64,000 bases of DNA from Nocardia arthritidis (GCF_011801145.1 NZ_CP046172.1:1302001-1366000), one strand, 5' to 3'. Positions 47,087 to 57,264 are shown, counted from the stretch's first letter. Numbers and translations: made by a program. The notes: generated from the letters alone by a model not told the origin.

Positions 47087-47530
47087 GTGCCTACGTACAG
47101 CCCGAAGGCGGGTGACGTTACCCGCAAGTGGTACGTCATCGACGCCACTGACGTAGTGCTCGGCCGCCTTGCCGTGCAGGCAGCGAATCTGCTGCGTGGC
47201 AAGACCAAGCCGACCTACGCGCCGAATGTCGATGGTGGCGATTTCGTCATCATCATCAACGCGGACAAGGTTGCCGTCTCCGGCAACAAGCGCACCGACA
47301 AGCTGATCCACCACCACTCCGGGTTCCCGGGCGGCCTCACCTCCCGCACTGTCGGTCAGGTGTTGGCGACTCGGCCGGAGCGTCTCGTGGAGAAGGCCGT
47401 CAAGGGCATGATCCCGAAGAACAAGCTGGGCAACGCGATCGCGGGCAAGCTCAAGGTCTACGCGGGCCCGACCCATCCGCACGCGGCTCAGCAGCCCATT
47501 CCGTTCGAGATCAAGCAGGTGGCCCAGTGA
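47087..47530 (+). CDS. rplM: 50S ribosomal protein L13
   Basis: 147 residues from a GTG at 47087 with GGGAAG upstream. '[25 protein letters not shown]' and '[14 protein letters not shown]' are diagnostic for L13. The stop overlaps the rpsI start (GTGA), the standard L13-S9 operon. In M. tuberculosis this operon abuts esxT (recollection); here a 17-kb block lies between. Confidence 0.98.
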   Translation: MPTYSPKAGDVTRKWYVIDATDVVLGRLAVQAANLLRGKTKPTYAPNVDGGDFVIIINADKVAVSGNKRTDKLIHHHSGFPGGLTSRTVGQVLATRPERLVEKAVKGMIPKNKLGNAIAGKLKVYAGPTHPHAAQQPIPFEIKQVAQ

Positions 47531-48036
47531 CCGCTCCCGAGGAATTCAACGAGGACATCGTCGAGGACGCGACCGTCGAGGTCGTCGACGAGGACTACGG
47601 CTACGAGTCCGCCGAGCAGGCGTCCTTCACCCCGGCTCCGATCGTCATCGATCGTCCGGTCCAGACCGTCGGCCGCCGCAAGGAGGCCGTCGTCCGGGTG
47701 CGTCTGCTGCCGGGCACCGGCAACTTCGTGCTCAACGGCCGCACCATCGAGGACTACTTCCCGAACAAGGTGCACCAGCAGCTGGTCAAGTCGCCGCTGG
47801 TGACGGTCGAGCGCACCGAATCCTTCGATGTGCACGCCCGCCTGGTCGGCGGCGGCCCGTCGGGTCAGGCGGGCGCGCTGCGCCTGGCCATCGCCCGCGC
47901 GCTGATCGAGGTCACCCCGGAGGATCGTCCCGCCCTCAAGCGGGCCGGCTTCCTGACCCGCGACCCGCGTGCCACCGAGCGCAAGAAGTACGGTCTGAAG
48001 AAGGCGCGTAAGGCGCCGCAGTACTCGAAGCGCTGA
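47527..48036 (+). CDS. rpsI: 30S ribosomal protein S9
   Basis: 169 residues. An acidic N-terminal extension of about 45 residues, typical of actinobacteria, precedes the S9 core: '[18 protein letters not shown]', '[11 protein letters not shown]' and the C-terminal basic tail ending 'KAPQYSKR' that reaches the ribosomal P site. It overlaps rplM by 4 nt. Confidence 0.98.
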   Translation: MTAPEEFNEDIVEDATVEVVDEDYGYESAEQASFTPAPIVIDRPVQTVGRRKEAVVRVRLLPGTGNFVLNGRTIEDYFPNKVHQQLVKSPLVTVERTESFDVHARLVGGGPSGQAGALRLAIARALIEVTPEDRPALKRAGFLTRDPRATERKKYGLKKARKAPQYSKR

Positions 48037-48109
48037 TTTCGGCATCGTCGATCATCGTCGTCCGGCACCCTGGAGGGACCGGAGCCGGTATGGTCGGCGG
48101 CAAGCTGTA

Positions 48110-48148
48110 CGAGAGCAGGCTTCCAGCACCGCTGGTTGCCTGCTCTCG
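48110..48148 (+). terminator. Terminator of the rplM-rpsI operon
   Basis: CGAGAGCAGGC and GCCTGCTCTCG form a perfect 11-bp stem. Inside the loop CCAGC-ACC-GCTGG gives a second 5-bp stem. It lies 74 nt after the rpsI stop. Confidence 0.75.
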
Positions 48149-48223
48149 TGCTGTATACAAGGTGCGGCGTGCCGATCGGCGGTATGGCGCGCACGCCGCG
48201 GATCGACCGATGAGGGGCGAGGT

Positions 48224-49600
48224 ATGGGACGTTTGTTCGGCACCGACGGAGTCCGCGGGCTTGCCAATGAGTCGCTGAGTCCGGAACTGGCACTTCGGGT
48301 TTCGGGTGCGGCGGCACAGATTCTGAGCCGCGGTAAGAAGCGGGCGCTCGCCGTGGTCGGGCGCGATCCGCGCGCGTCGGGCGAGATGTTGGAGGCCGCC
48401 GTCGTCGCGGGTCTCACCGCCGCCGGAGTGAACGTGCTTTCCGTCGGGGTGCTACCGACGCCCGCCGTCGCTTATCTCACCGGTCTGTACGACGCCTGTC
48501 TCGGTGTGATGATCTCCGCATCACATAATCCCATGCCGGACAATGGAATCAAGATCTTCGCCGCGGGTGGGCACAAGCTGCCCGACGAGCTGGAGGATCG
48601 AATCGAGGCCATGATCGAGACCGGCACGCCGGTGCGGCCGACCGGTGCGGCCATCGGCCGGGTGCTCGGCGCGTCCGGGGCCCGCGATCACGGGCTGGTG
48701 ATTCCGGAACAGTTCAGCGTCGCCGGGACGCACGAGCGGTATGTCGAACATCTCGTGGAGGCGACGGGCGTTGACCTGTCCGGGCTGACCGTCGTCGTCG
48801 ACTGCGCGCACGGCGCGGCGGCCGAGGTCGGCCCGGCCGCCTACCGCGAGGCCGGCGCCGAGGTGATCGCCATCAATGCCGAACCCGACGGCTTGAATAT
48901 CAATGATGGTTGCGGCTCAACGCATTTGGATCAGGTGCGGGCCGCGGTGCTGGAACACGGCGCCGATCTCGGGCTCGCACACGACGGCGACGCCGATCGC
49001 TGCCTCGCGGTCGACGCGACCGGTGCGGTGGTCGACGGCGATGCCATCCTGGCCATCCTCGCCCTCGCCATGCACGCCGCGGGCGAGCTGGCTGAGGACA
49101 CCCTGGTCGCCACAGTCATGAGCAACCTCGGCCTGCACATCGCCATGCGCGCGGCCGGAATCACCGTGCGCACCACCGCCGTCGGCGACCGCTATGTGCT
49201 GGAGGAACTGCGCCGCGGCGGATACACGCTCGGCGGTGAGCAGTCCGGGCATGTGGTGTTCCCGCGCTACGGCACCACCGGTGACGGCATTCTCACCGGT
49301 CTGAAACTGATGGCGCGGATGGTCGAAACCGGGCGCGGTCTGGCCGATTTGGCGAGCGTGATCAGTACGGTGCCGCAGGTGTTGATCAACGTTCCGGTGA
49401 GCGACAAGTCCGCGGTCGCCGCATCGCCCGAAATCACCGACGCGGTGCGCGAAGCCGAGCGGGCGCTCGGGGAGAGCGGCCGAATCCTGTTGCGGCCCAG
49501 TGGGACCGAGGAGCTTATCCGGGTGATGGTGGAGGCGACCGATCCGGCGCAGGCCCAGCAGCTCGCCGACGACCTGGCCAAGCGGGTCGCGGCGGTCTGA
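48224..49600 (+). CDS. glmM: Phosphoglucosamine mutase
   Basis: 458 residues, full length. '[16 protein letters not shown]' is the family start. The phospho-serine loop '[15 protein letters not shown]' has the catalytic S100, the metal loop reads 'AHDGDADRC', and the phosphate-binding loop '[14 protein letters not shown]' is near the end. It interconverts glucosamine-6-P and glucosamine-1-P for peptidoglycan precursor synthesis. glmS, the previous enzyme in the pathway, is 10 kb downstream. Confidence 0.97.
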   Translation: MGRLFGTDGVRGLANESLSPELALRVSGAAAQILSRGKKRALAVVGRDPRASGEMLEAAVVAGLTAAGVNVLSVGVLPTPAVAYLTGLYDACLGVMISASHNPMPDNGIKIFAAGGHKLPDELEDRIEAMIETGTPVRPTGAAIGRVLGASGARDHGLVIPEQFSVAGTHERYVEHLVEATGVDLSGLTVVVDCAHGAAAEVGPAAYREAGAEVIAINAEPDGLNINDGCGSTHLDQVRAAVLEHGADLGLAHDGDADRCLAVDATGAVVDGDAILAILALAMHAAGELAEDTLVATVMSNLGLHIAMRAAGITVRTTAVGDRYVLEELRRGGYTLGGEQSGHVVFPRYGTTGDGILTGLKLMARMVETGRGLADLASVISTVPQVLINVPVSDKSAVAASPEITDAVREAERALGESGRILLRPSGTEELIRVMVEATDPAQAQQLADDLAKRVAAV

Positions 49601-49610
49601 GTACGGCCCG

Positions 49611-49681
49611 GCCTGATCGGACAAAGGCGCGACATCTACCGGGATTTTCTGGCAATCGCGGTCGAAATTGTCCGCTCAGGC
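49611..49681. repeat. Inverted repeat between convergent glmM and ABC-F genes
   Basis: GCCTGATCGGACAA and TTGTCCGCTCAGGC pair over 13 of 14 positions, separated by 43 nt. It is placed immediately after both stop codons and is probably a bidirectional termination structure. Confidence 0.5.
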
Positions 49682-51333
49682 TAGTTCCCCGTGAGGCGCC
49701 CACCGTCCATGTGCCAGCGGCGGGTGGCTCGGACGCTGTCCAGCATGCGGCGGTCGTGCGTTACCAGAAGCATTGTGCCGGTGAAGGATTCGACTGCCTG
49801 CTCCAACTGCTCGATCGCGGGCAGATCGAGGTGGTTGGTCGGCTCGTCGAGCACGAGCAGGTTCACCCCACGCGCCTGCAGCAGCGCCAGCGCCGCCCTG
49901 GTGCGTTCGCCGGGGGAGAGGGTTTCGCAGGGGCGCAACACATGTGGCCCGCGCAGGCCGAATTTGGCGAGCAGGGTGCGCACCTCGGCCTCCGGCCAGT
50001 CGGACATCTCCACGCCGAAAGTGTCGGCGAGCGAGGCATTTCCGCGGAACAGTTCGCGCGCCTGATCGACCTCGCCGATTTCGACACCCGAGCCGAGTGC
50101 GGCGGATCCGGTGTCCGGCCGCAGCTTTCCGAGCAGCAGCGCAAGCAGCGTCGACTTACCCGACCCGTTCGCACCGGTGAGCACGATGCGGTCGGCCCAA
50201 TCCACCTGAACGGTGATCGGGCCGAGCGTGAAATCGCCGCGCGCGACGGTCGCGTTCGACAGCGTCGACACCACCGATCCGCTGCGCGGCGCGCTCGCGA
50301 TGGTCATCCGGAGCTCCCACTCCTTGCGGGGTTCCTCCACCACCTCCAGCCGCTCGATCCGGCGCTGGGTCTGCCGGGCCTTGGCCGCCTGCTTCTCGGT
50401 CGACTCGGCACGCATCTTGCGGCCTGCTTTGTCCGAGTCCATCTTTCGCGGATCGCGCGCCTTACGCCGGGCGGTGCGCACGCCGTGCTCCAGCCAGTTG
50501 CGCTGCATCTGCGCCCTGGCCTCCAGCCCCGCTTTGGTGTCGGCGTACTCCTCGTAGGCCTCCCGCGCGTGCCGGCGGGCGATCTCGCGTTCGGCCAGAT
50601 ACGACTCGTAACCGCCGTCGTAGCTGTCCACCTGCTGCTGCGCCAGATCCAATTCGACGATCCGGTTCACGGTGCGCGCCAAGAACTCTCGATCGTGGCT
50701 GATCACCATGAGCGGCACCCGCACGCCGGTGACGAACTCCTCCAGCCGCGCCAGACCGTCCAGGTCGAGGTCGTTGGTCGGCTCGTCGAGCAGCAGAATG
50801 TCGAAGCGGGACAACAGGACCGACGCCAGTCCAGCGCGGGCCGCCTGCCCACCGGAGAGTCCGGTCATCGGGGTGTCCAGGCCGTTCGGCAGGCTTTCGG
50901 CGAGGCCGAGTTCGGCCGCCACCTCCTGCGCGCGTTGGTCCAGATCCGCGCCGCCCAGTGCCAGCCAGCGTTCGAGTGCGGGCGAATACTCGTCCGGGCC
51001 GCCGTCGGCGAGCCGTTCGGCGGCCGCGTCCATTGTCCGCTGTGCCGCCGTGACACCCGTTCTGCGGCCGAGGAATTCGAGCACCGTCTGGCCCGGCACC
51101 CGCTCCGGCTCCTGGGCCAGATAGCCGACGGTCGCATCGGGCGGGCTCAATGTGATGCTGCCCGTTGGGGTTCGGCCCTCGGCGAGCATGCGCAGCAGCG
51201 TCGACTTGCCCGCACCGTTCACGCCGACGAGGCCGATCACATCGCCCGGCGCCAACGTCAGATCCAGGTCGGCGAACAGGGTGCGCTCACCGTGTCCGGC
51301 CGACAGTCCGCGTGCGTGCAGTGTGGTTGTCAC
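49681..51333 (-). CDS. ABC-F family ATPase
   Basis: 550 residues from a GTG at 51333. There are two ABC modules without membrane segments: Walker A 'GVNGAGKST' with 'LSGGQAARAGLA', then a charged linker (about 240-330, 'ARRKARDPRKMDSDKAGRK'), then 'GANGSGKST' with 'LSPGERTRAALALL'. Both Walker B ('LLLDEPTNDLDL', 'LVLDEPTNHLDL') are intact. ABC-F proteins act on ribosomes, as translation factors or by protecting against antibiotics. The class cannot be decided from sequence alone. Confidence 0.93.
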   Translation of the reverse strand: MTTTLHARGLSAGHGERTLFADLDLTLAPGDVIGLVGVNGAGKSTLLRMLAEGRTPTGSITLSPPDATVGYLAQEPERVPGQTVLEFLGRRTGVTAAQRTMDAAAERLADGGPDEYSPALERWLALGGADLDQRAQEVAAELGLAESLPNGLDTPMTGLSGGQAARAGLASVLLSRFDILLLDEPTNDLDLDGLARLEEFVTGVRVPLMVISHDREFLARTVNRIVELDLAQQQVDSYDGGYESYLAEREIARRHAREAYEEYADTKAGLEARAQMQRNWLEHGVRTARRKARDPRKMDSDKAGRKMRAESTEKQAAKARQTQRRIERLEVVEEPRKEWELRMTIASAPRSGSVVSTLSNATVARGDFTLGPITVQVDWADRIVLTGANGSGKSTLLALLLGKLRPDTGSAALGSGVEIGEVDQARELFRGNASLADTFGVEMSDWPEAEVRTLLAKFGLRGPHVLRPCETLSPGERTRAALALLQARGVNLLVLDEPTNHLDLPAIEQLEQAVESFTGTMLLVTHDRRMLDSVRATRRWHMDGGRLTGN

Positions 51334-51498
51334 CCGACGAGTCTGCCGGGTGCGCGCGCCGCCCATCCGATCAGGGTTGGCCCTGAGTTCGCGTACCGGA
51401 GAAATCAGGGTCCGAATCGGTCGGCTTACCGATGGCAAGGCGCCGCTGCCTGGGCAGAGTTGATGGCGTAAACGATCACAACGACGAAAGCGGAGATC

Positions 51499-51693
51499 AT
51501 GACCGTGCCAACCACCCGTCGGCTCACCCGTTCGGCGCACGACAAATGGATCGGCGGCGTATGCGGCGGCATCGCCGAATACTTCGGCTGGAACTCGACT
51601 GTCGTGCGATTGCTGTTCGTGCTCTCCTGCCTGTTGCCAGGACCACAGTTCGTTATCTACCTGGTCATGTGGTTGATCATCCCGAAGAAGTAG
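51499..51693 (+). CDS. PspC-domain small membrane protein
   Basis: 64 residues. The PspC signature 'DKWIGGVCGGIAEYFGWNSTVVRLLFVL' is followed by a second hydrophobic stretch ending 'MWLIIPKK'. PspC proteins are linked to envelope stress in other bacteria. It is alone here, with GGAG a few nt before the ATG. Confidence 0.92.
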   Translation: MTVPTTRRLTRSAHDKWIGGVCGGIAEYFGWNSTVVRLLFVLSCLLPGPQFVIYLVMWLIIPKK

Positions 51694-51793
51694 GGACACC
51701 CGGCTGCGCGCGGGACGCGTGGATGACAGGATGGAGCGATACCCCGCTTGCGCGCGGGATCCTCGCACCCACGAGTCCCGCTGAGGAGGAGCC

Positions 51794-52096
51794 ATGATCA
51801 CCTCGGGCGATTCCGACCATCTGCCCGACGTCGACGCGCACTCGTCGCTCGACGGCCTGGGCACGGTCGAACTGCACCACCCGACCCAGGACGTCACCGG
51901 TGACGGAATTCTCGACACCGTCACCGTCAACGACGCCCACGGCACACACATCTGGACCAGCACCCACCAGGACGGCATCGCCGATCACGTCACGCTGATC
52001 GACAAATCCGGCGACTACGCCGCCTGGGAGTTCCACCGCCACCCCGACGGCACCGCCGAATGGGTGCGCACCGATCAGGGCCACCTCAACAAATAA
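51794..52096 (+). CDS. Small acidic protein (DUF6802-like)
   Basis: 100 residues with a GAGGAGGAG ribosome site. Asp/His-rich, with 'DVTGDGILDTVTVNDAHG' and 'DQDGIADHV'-like repeats that resemble Ca2+-binding D-x-D-G loops. No signal peptide. I recall such proteins next to mycobacterial glmM/T7SS-substrate genes under a DUF label. Function unknown. Confidence 0.7.
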   Translation: MITSGDSDHLPDVDAHSSLDGLGTVELHHPTQDVTGDGILDTVTVNDAHGTHIWTSTHQDGIADHVTLIDKSGDYAAWEFHRHPDGTAEWVRTDQGHLNK

Positions 52097-52352
52097 ACCC
52101 GCCGGGACCGTCGCCGCGCCAACTACACTGGCGCGCAACGGCCCCCGAACACCCGCCCCTGCGAGGGGACACCGCGGCCGCAGGCTGCACTGATTCGCGC
52201 ACCCCCGCGCGAATCAGTGGAACCTGCGGAATCATGTCGGTAGGTGCCGTGCCGCCGGAATTGACGGAACCGATCGCGTCCTGGAAACGTCCAAGGAAGT
52301 AGCGGTGGCGGGCGGCCGCCGACAGGGCGGATCCACGAGGAGGGGTTGCGGC

Positions 52353-52676
52353 ATGGCCGGACAGACCATTACTGGCAGCATGGTTGTGGATACCAGCGAG
52401 TTGGCGAAGCTGGCCAACGAGCTGCGCACCTCTTCCAGCGCCGTCAAAGAGGCTGTGAAGAACATCACCGACAATCCGTTCAGCGCCAACGAGGCGGGCC
52501 GCAACTACTCGAAGCAGGGCGCCGAGGTGCACGCGGCCCTGGAGCGCGCCGCCAACTGGTTGAAGATCTGGGCCAACGCCACGACGGCCACCGCCGACGC
52601 GTTCGGCAAGTCGGCCATCACCTACAGCACGGTGGACGCGTCGAATGCCGACAAGACCACCGCGGGCACGAAGTAG
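52353..52676 (+). CDS. Probable type VII secretion substrate, EspC/Rv3440c-like
   Basis: 107 residues from the ATG at 52353 with GGAGG upstream. All-helical, with 'MVVDTSELAKLANELRTSSSAVKEA', 'NEAGRNYSKQGAEVHAALERAANWLKIWANAT' and a C-terminal 'YSTVD' that fits YxxxD. Size and position after glmM match Rv3440c (recollection). It is followed 19 nt later by the large WxG protein, and the two are likely co-secreted. Confidence 0.75.
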   Translation: MAGQTITGSMVVDTSELAKLANELRTSSSAVKEAVKNITDNPFSANEAGRNYSKQGAEVHAALERAANWLKIWANATTATADAFGKSAITYSTVDASNADKTTAGTK

Positions 52677-52695
52677 CGGCGGGGGATTCGGTGCG

Positions 52696-54468
52696 ATGAC
52701 GATCGAAACGGGCAACCGGGAAATCGAGGAAATCCTCAACGACGGCACCAAAGGGTTGCAGTACTGGATCCAATTGGTGCCGCGCTATGAAAAGGCGTTC
52801 GGGTCGAATAACGGGCACAGCGTCCAAGATCTCGAGGCTCGCTACGACGAGCAGCGCGGTATGAAGGTCCGGATGCTCGAATCGGCCGCGGATGGGCTCG
52901 GGCGCGCGGCGGATGTCGCCGATAAGCAGTACGAGACGCAGAATTCGGAATTCAATCGGCTCGGCAGCCTGTGGCAGGGCAATGCCGCGAACGCCGGGCA
53001 GGAGATGTTCCGGCAGCAGCTCACCAATGCCCAGGAGGACAAGGGCAAGGTCCGTGCGGCCAAGGATGCCATCAAGGGGACCATCGGACCGTTTCGCGAG
53101 GCGGTGAAGGCCAAGGCGGAGTTCACCGCGAAGTTGGTGAACGATTCGGGGGAGGTGCGGGTCGACGGGAAGAGTCCCGAGGATATCGACACCATCATCG
53201 AGGGTGCGAAGGGCGAGACGCAGTGGTTCGATTCTTTCAGGTCGAACACTTTGTACGACAGAGTGGGAAAAATCTTCCCCGATCTGGATGTTTCGTTCAT
53301 GTCCTCCTCGTCCGGAAGCTTCCTGCGGGGTTTCAATCCTTTTGCGGGGCTGTGGGATTCAGGTGATTCGCCATATGCGGAGAAGGTCAAAGATCGGTGC
53401 CAGAACTGGCTCAACGACGTCTTCAAGAAAGACTACGAACAGAAGTTGTCGACGTACGTCGAGCAGTGCAAAACCACCAACACCGCCTTCGAGACGCAGT
53501 ACACGCTGATCACCAAGGCCATGGCGGATATTCAGGAGCGTTCGTATCCGCGTCCGGCCGATGAGGTGACGACAACGCCGGGTACCCAGCCGCCGACCAC
53601 GGATCCCGGCCAACCGACGACTACTCCGGGTACTAATCCGCCGTCCACGACTCCCGGGACGCAACCGACGACTACTCCAGGGACAACTCCGACGACGACG
53701 CCGGGCACCACCCCGACCACCACGACGAACCCCACTTCACTCGATGGCCTCGCCTCGCTGAGCCAGGCCGCGCAGCAGTTGTCCTCGACCGCGTCCACCG
53801 TCGCCTCCACCGTCACTTCGGGCCTGTCCTCGCTGGGCACCACCATCGCCAGCGGTGTCGAGAAGGCCATCGAAGAGATCCAGAAGGTGATCAGCCCGAC
53901 CGACACCTCGAAGACCGACGATCCGAGCAAGGGCGACCCGACCAAGGACGGCGCGGACAAGAACGGCGCGGACAAGAACAAGGGCGCGAAGCCGGTCGCC
54001 GAATTCGATCTCGCGGGCAAACATCTCAAGCTGGAAATGAAGGATGGCCAGCTGAAGCTGGTGGAATCCGCGGCCGACGGCAAATCGCACGAGTACACGT
54101 TGAAGCTCGACGAGCACGGCATGCCGGTCATCACGACGGAGGAGAAGGACGCCAACCCCGGCGATACCCCGCCGAAACCCGATGGCGCCCAGCCGAAACC
54201 GGACGACACTCACGCCAAGCCGGACGGTACGCAGCCCAAGCTGGATGGCACCCAGCATCCGCCGACGGCGGATAAGGACAAGCAGGAACACAAGGCCCCG
54301 GCCGCCGAAGACCCGCAGAACAAGTCGCAGATCCCGACCCCGCCCGTACCGCCGACCAAGAAGGAAGACGACGGCGAACACCGTCCGAAAGTGCCATCGG
54401 GCCAGGAGAATCAGCAGCCGAAGCCGTCCGACAGCGGCGCGGAACTGGCCGAGGCCGGTCCACTGTGA
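52696..54468 (+). CDS. Large WxG-containing probable type VII substrate with Thr/Pro repeats
   Basis: 590 residues. The helical N-terminal ~290 residues contain 'GSLWQGNAANAGQEMFRQQ' (WQG turn), typical of WXG100-like modules fused to larger proteins. A Thr/Pro-rich repeat stretch at about 295-355 ('TTTPGT' units) follows, then a Ser/Ala helix, a Lys/Asp-rich region, and 'FDLAGKHLKLEMKDGQLKL' (beta-rich). The C terminus has 'KPDGTQPK'-type repeats. No signal peptide, TM or toxin domain is recognised. Position fits Rv3439c. It is a possible surface or secreted effector. Confidence 0.8.
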   Translation: MTIETGNREIEEILNDGTKGLQYWIQLVPRYEKAFGSNNGHSVQDLEARYDEQRGMKVRMLESAADGLGRAADVADKQYETQNSEFNRLGSLWQGNAANAGQEMFRQQLTNAQEDKGKVRAAKDAIKGTIGPFREAVKAKAEFTAKLVNDSGEVRVDGKSPEDIDTIIEGAKGETQWFDSFRSNTLYDRVGKIFPDLDVSFMSSSSGSFLRGFNPFAGLWDSGDSPYAEKVKDRCQNWLNDVFKKDYEQKLSTYVEQCKTTNTAFETQYTLITKAMADIQERSYPRPADEVTTTPGTQPPTTDPGQPTTTPGTNPPSTTPGTQPTTTPGTTPTTTPGTTPTTTTNPTSLDGLASLSQAAQQLSSTASTVASTVTSGLSSLGTTIASGVEKAIEEIQKVISPTDTSKTDDPSKGDPTKDGADKNGADKNKGAKPVAEFDLAGKHLKLEMKDGQLKLVESAADGKSHEYTLKLDEHGMPVITTEEKDANPGDTPPKPDGAQPKPDDTHAKPDGTQPKLDGTQHPPTADKDKQEHKAPAAEDPQNKSQIPTPPVPPTKKEDDGEHRPKVPSGQENQQPKPSDSGAELAEAGPL

Positions 54469-54517
54469 GGCGAAACATCCACGGCCGCACTCTGATTGAC
54501 GCGCAAGGAGTAACGAC

Positions 54518-54868
54518 ATGGTGAACTGGCTCGCGGAAATCGAACAGGCCGCCGCCGAGCAGCGCCGCCGCTCGGCACTGCTGCTGGACGAACTCGACGA
54601 GATCAATCGCCGCACCGAGGAGAAGGGCCGCCAACTCGCCGAGCGCTCCGCCGCCGAAATGCGCGACTTCTGGGAGGAACACGCCGAGGCCCTGGAGAAG
54701 GCGCAGGCCGAGGCCGAGGAGAAGGAACGTCAAGAGGCCGAAGAACGCGAGCAGCGTGAGGCAATCGCCCGCTCCATGGCGGCTCGCAAGGCCAAAGACA
54801 CCGTCGCCCCCATCGACGACGAGGACGAGGAGTCCGCTTACTACCGCCGCGACAGCTGGTTGGTCTAG
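54518..54868 (+). CDS. Coiled-coil charged small protein
   Basis: 116 residues, AAGGAG before the ATG. A continuous Glu/Arg/Ala heptad pattern from about 5 to 90 predicts a coiled coil. The tail is acidic then aromatic ('SAYYRRDSWLV'). It follows the two probable secretion substrates by 49 nt and is likely in the same operon. It could be a chaperone or scaffold for them; that is only positional inference. Confidence 0.7.
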   Translation: MVNWLAEIEQAAAEQRRRSALLLDELDEINRRTEEKGRQLAERSAAEMRDFWEEHAEALEKAQAEAEEKERQEAEEREQREAIARSMAARKAKDTVAPIDDEDEESAYYRRDSWLV

Positions 54869-54946
54869 GTCTGGTATGTGACGACGTTGGTGTGGGATCT
54901 CCTCGGACAGTGATCAGTTCGACCGCCCCGGTGTGATCCGATCGAC

Positions 54947-56149
54947 TCAGCTAGCTCGCCGGTGTCGCCGCCGGAACCAGGTCACCGCCCAGATCAGGTG
55001 GAGGGTGCCGAGGATGAGGAGTACGACGACGCCGTCGGCGTTCGCGCCGAATGAGTGTTCGGGTCCGAGTCGGGTAGCGGCGCGGTAGATCAGGGTGAGG
55101 TCGGTGGGCAGGGTGAAGGCGGCGAGTGCGGCCAGGCACAGGGCCGTCCCGAGGACCAGGACCGCACTATAGGCGCGGACCGCTCGGCGTTCGTGCGGTG
55201 GCAGGGCGCGACTCGGATCCTCGTCATCGTTGCGCTGACGTAAGATCCGCTGCCGCAACCGTTTTGCGAGGTAGCGTGCGTAGGCGGCGCCGTCGCCGTA
55301 CAGATCTCGGCATGCGGTGAGATCCTGCAATACGAAGTAGACATCCGTGCGCATGAAGACCATGAACTGGAATGGCAAGGGCAGCAGGGCGATCACCACG
55401 GTCGCGGCCAGAATCCGGTGCGCGGCTTGGTCGGTGACCGCGGCCACCAGGATCGCGAACGCGGCCACCGCGAGATTCACCGCCATTCCGGCGAGATACG
55501 CGGTGAGCCGATGTCGTCGCGGGGCGAATTCGATTCCGCTGATGTCGGTTTCGGCCACCAGGAACTGCAGGCGGGTGCTCAGGGTGATCCTGGCGGGTAC
55601 ACCGGTCGCCCGCGCGACCACGAAATGCGCCAGCTCGTGGACGAATACGAGCGTCCAGCCAGCGGTGACACTCAGCGCGAGCACCGCGCTGCCCGCCGGA
55701 CTCCAGAGCAGATCCCGGTAGGTCGGCAGCAGATCGGGCCGCGCCACGAGTGCGACCGCGGCCGCGCACATCAGGCATACGAAGAGCACGGGAAGGACTG
55801 GGCTCAGCGCGAATCGCACGTGCTCCGGACGTATTCCGGGAAAGGAGGCGGGCGGCGCGGCGGCGTCGGGGACGGCCCGGCCGTCCACTTGGGCGATGAA
55901 TCCCAGTTCCATCAGATCCTGGGCGAAGGAGAGTACGTCGAACTCCTGCCCCTCGGCTTCGCTCAGCCGCGTGGTCGCCTGTTCGATAGTGTTGCCCGCG
56001 CGCAGCAGGTCCAGGGCCGATGCGCCGACCCGTGGGATCGCGACGAAGCGGCGGGTGTCGAATCTGCCCACCAGCCACTCCTCGCCTTCCGGTCGAGTTG
56101 CCAAGTCGTACAGGATGATTCGGCTATCCACTCGAATGGGCGCGGTCAC
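54947..56149 (-). CDS. M50-type membrane zinc metalloprotease with N-terminal PqqD-like domain
   Basis: 400 residues from a GTG that overlaps the ThiF stop (GTGA). Residues about 1-90 resemble a PqqD/RiPP-recognition winged helix ('FVAIPRVGASALDLLRAGNTIEQATTRL...FAQDLMELGFI'). TM helices follow, with HELAH at 171-175 and 'MRTDVYFVLQDL', the later ligand motif seen in YydH-type peptide zinc proteases. A domain that binds leader peptides fused to a membrane protease suggests cleavage or export of a modified peptide. Confidence 0.88.
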   Translation of the reverse strand: MTAPIRVDSRIILYDLATRPEGEEWLVGRFDTRRFVAIPRVGASALDLLRAGNTIEQATTRLSEAEGQEFDVLSFAQDLMELGFIAQVDGRAVPDAAAPPASFPGIRPEHVRFALSPVLPVLFVCLMCAAAVALVARPDLLPTYRDLLWSPAGSAVLALSVTAGWTLVFVHELAHFVVARATGVPARITLSTRLQFLVAETDISGIEFAPRRHRLTAYLAGMAVNLAVAAFAILVAAVTDQAAHRILAATVVIALLPLPFQFMVFMRTDVYFVLQDLTACRDLYGDGAAYARYLAKRLRQRILRQRNDDEDPSRALPPHERRAVRAYSAVLVLGTALCLAALAAFTLPTDLTLIYRAATRLGPEHSFGANADGVVVLLILGTLHLIWAVTWFRRRHRRAS

Positions 56150-57246
56150 CGAGTGTCACCGCACCCCGGACAACCGGGACGCGGCGGAATGCGCTCCGGG
56201 GCAGTCGCTTCGAGGTTCGCCAGGTTCACCTCGTATCGAGATCCGGGTTCGAACGGTGGCGCACCGGTTAGTGCGGAGAGGGCGAAATGGGTGACCAGGT
56301 TGCCGGTGATACCCGCGGACACCGCGTTGACGGGGTGCCAAGGCAGTTGCGGTGCAAGACTTTCCACCGTCATACCGGCAGGCATTCTGGTGTCGCCGGA
56401 TTCGGCGTCGCTATCGTGCGCGCACTCCCAGCAGGCGCCGGGGCCGTACATACCGGCCGACGTGCGCGGGCCGTGGTAGCCACCGACTACCCACGGCAGA
56501 TCGGCGGCCAGACATTCGCGGTTGACCCATCTGCGGATATTGCGCGGTCGGTCGGCGCACAGTGCGAGCAGATCGTATCCAGGCCGGAGCAGTTCGGCGA
56601 TATCGGACCGTCCGTCGACGCGCCGCTGCTCGCCGGTGACGAGCACCGTGGAGTTCAGCGCGCGCAGCCGATCCACCGCGGCTTCGACCTTGGGAGCGCC
56701 GATATCCTTCTCGCGGAACAGAATCTGCCGGTTGAGATTGGACAGGTCGACGGTGTCGAAGTCCACGCAGTGCAGGTGACCAACGCCGGAGGCGACGAGC
56801 CCCTGGGCGACGGTTCCACCGACACCACCGATTCCGATCAGCAGCACCCGGGATCGGTTCAGCCGCAACTGCATATCCCACGCAGTCGACCGCGGTGTGC
56901 GGTCGATCCAGCGCAGGAATGCCACACCGCGCGAATAGCGCTCCGGCTCCGGCAGTTCCGGCGGAACCGGAGCGCCCGCGTCCTCCAGGAGGCCCGCGTC
57001 CGAAAGCTGTTGCAGCGCCTCGGTCACGGGCGCTCCCGGAGATCCGGACCGCACCGCCGCGATGATCTCGCCGGGCGATCTCGTCCCGTCGAGCGCATCG
57101 ATCAAGGTTCGGATCCAGCCGTCCGGATCAGCGATTTCCACCCCGATACCGTGGATTGTCGCGCCGATTCTGATGTTTCCGTCGACCGTCACATACGGAA
57201 CGAGTTCCGGCTTGATCCGCGGCCGCACCATATCCACGGCGCGCAT
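56146..57246 (-). CDS. ThiF/E1-like adenylyltransferase with N-terminal PqqD-like domain
   Basis: 366 residues. Residues about 1-95 look like a leader-binding winged helix ('LIDALDGTRSPGEIIAAV...LQQLSDAGLLED'). The E1 fold starts at about 130, with nucleotide loop 'GIGGVGG' (138-144), 'DFDTVDLSNLNRQ' (162-174) and a CxxC pair (272/275 and 359/362) for structural zinc. E1-like enzymes of RiPP pathways (MccB, PaaA) adenylate or modify a precursor peptide. The gene sits 18 nt after the small precursor-like ORF and is coupled to the protease. Confidence 0.9.
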   Translation of the reverse strand: MRAVDMVRPRIKPELVPYVTVDGNIRIGATIHGIGVEIADPDGWIRTLIDALDGTRSPGEIIAAVRSGSPGAPVTEALQQLSDAGLLEDAGAPVPPELPEPERYSRGVAFLRWIDRTPRSTAWDMQLRLNRSRVLLIGIGGVGGTVAQGLVASGVGHLHCVDFDTVDLSNLNRQILFREKDIGAPKVEAAVDRLRALNSTVLVTGEQRRVDGRSDIAELLRPGYDLLALCADRPRNIRRWVNRECLAADLPWVVGGYHGPRTSAGMYGPGACWECAHDSDAESGDTRMPAGMTVESLAPQLPWHPVNAVSAGITGNLVTHFALSALTGAPPFEPGSRYEVNLANLEATAPERIPPRPGCPGCGDTR

Positions 57247-57264
57247 GGGTTCGATGTGGCGGGA

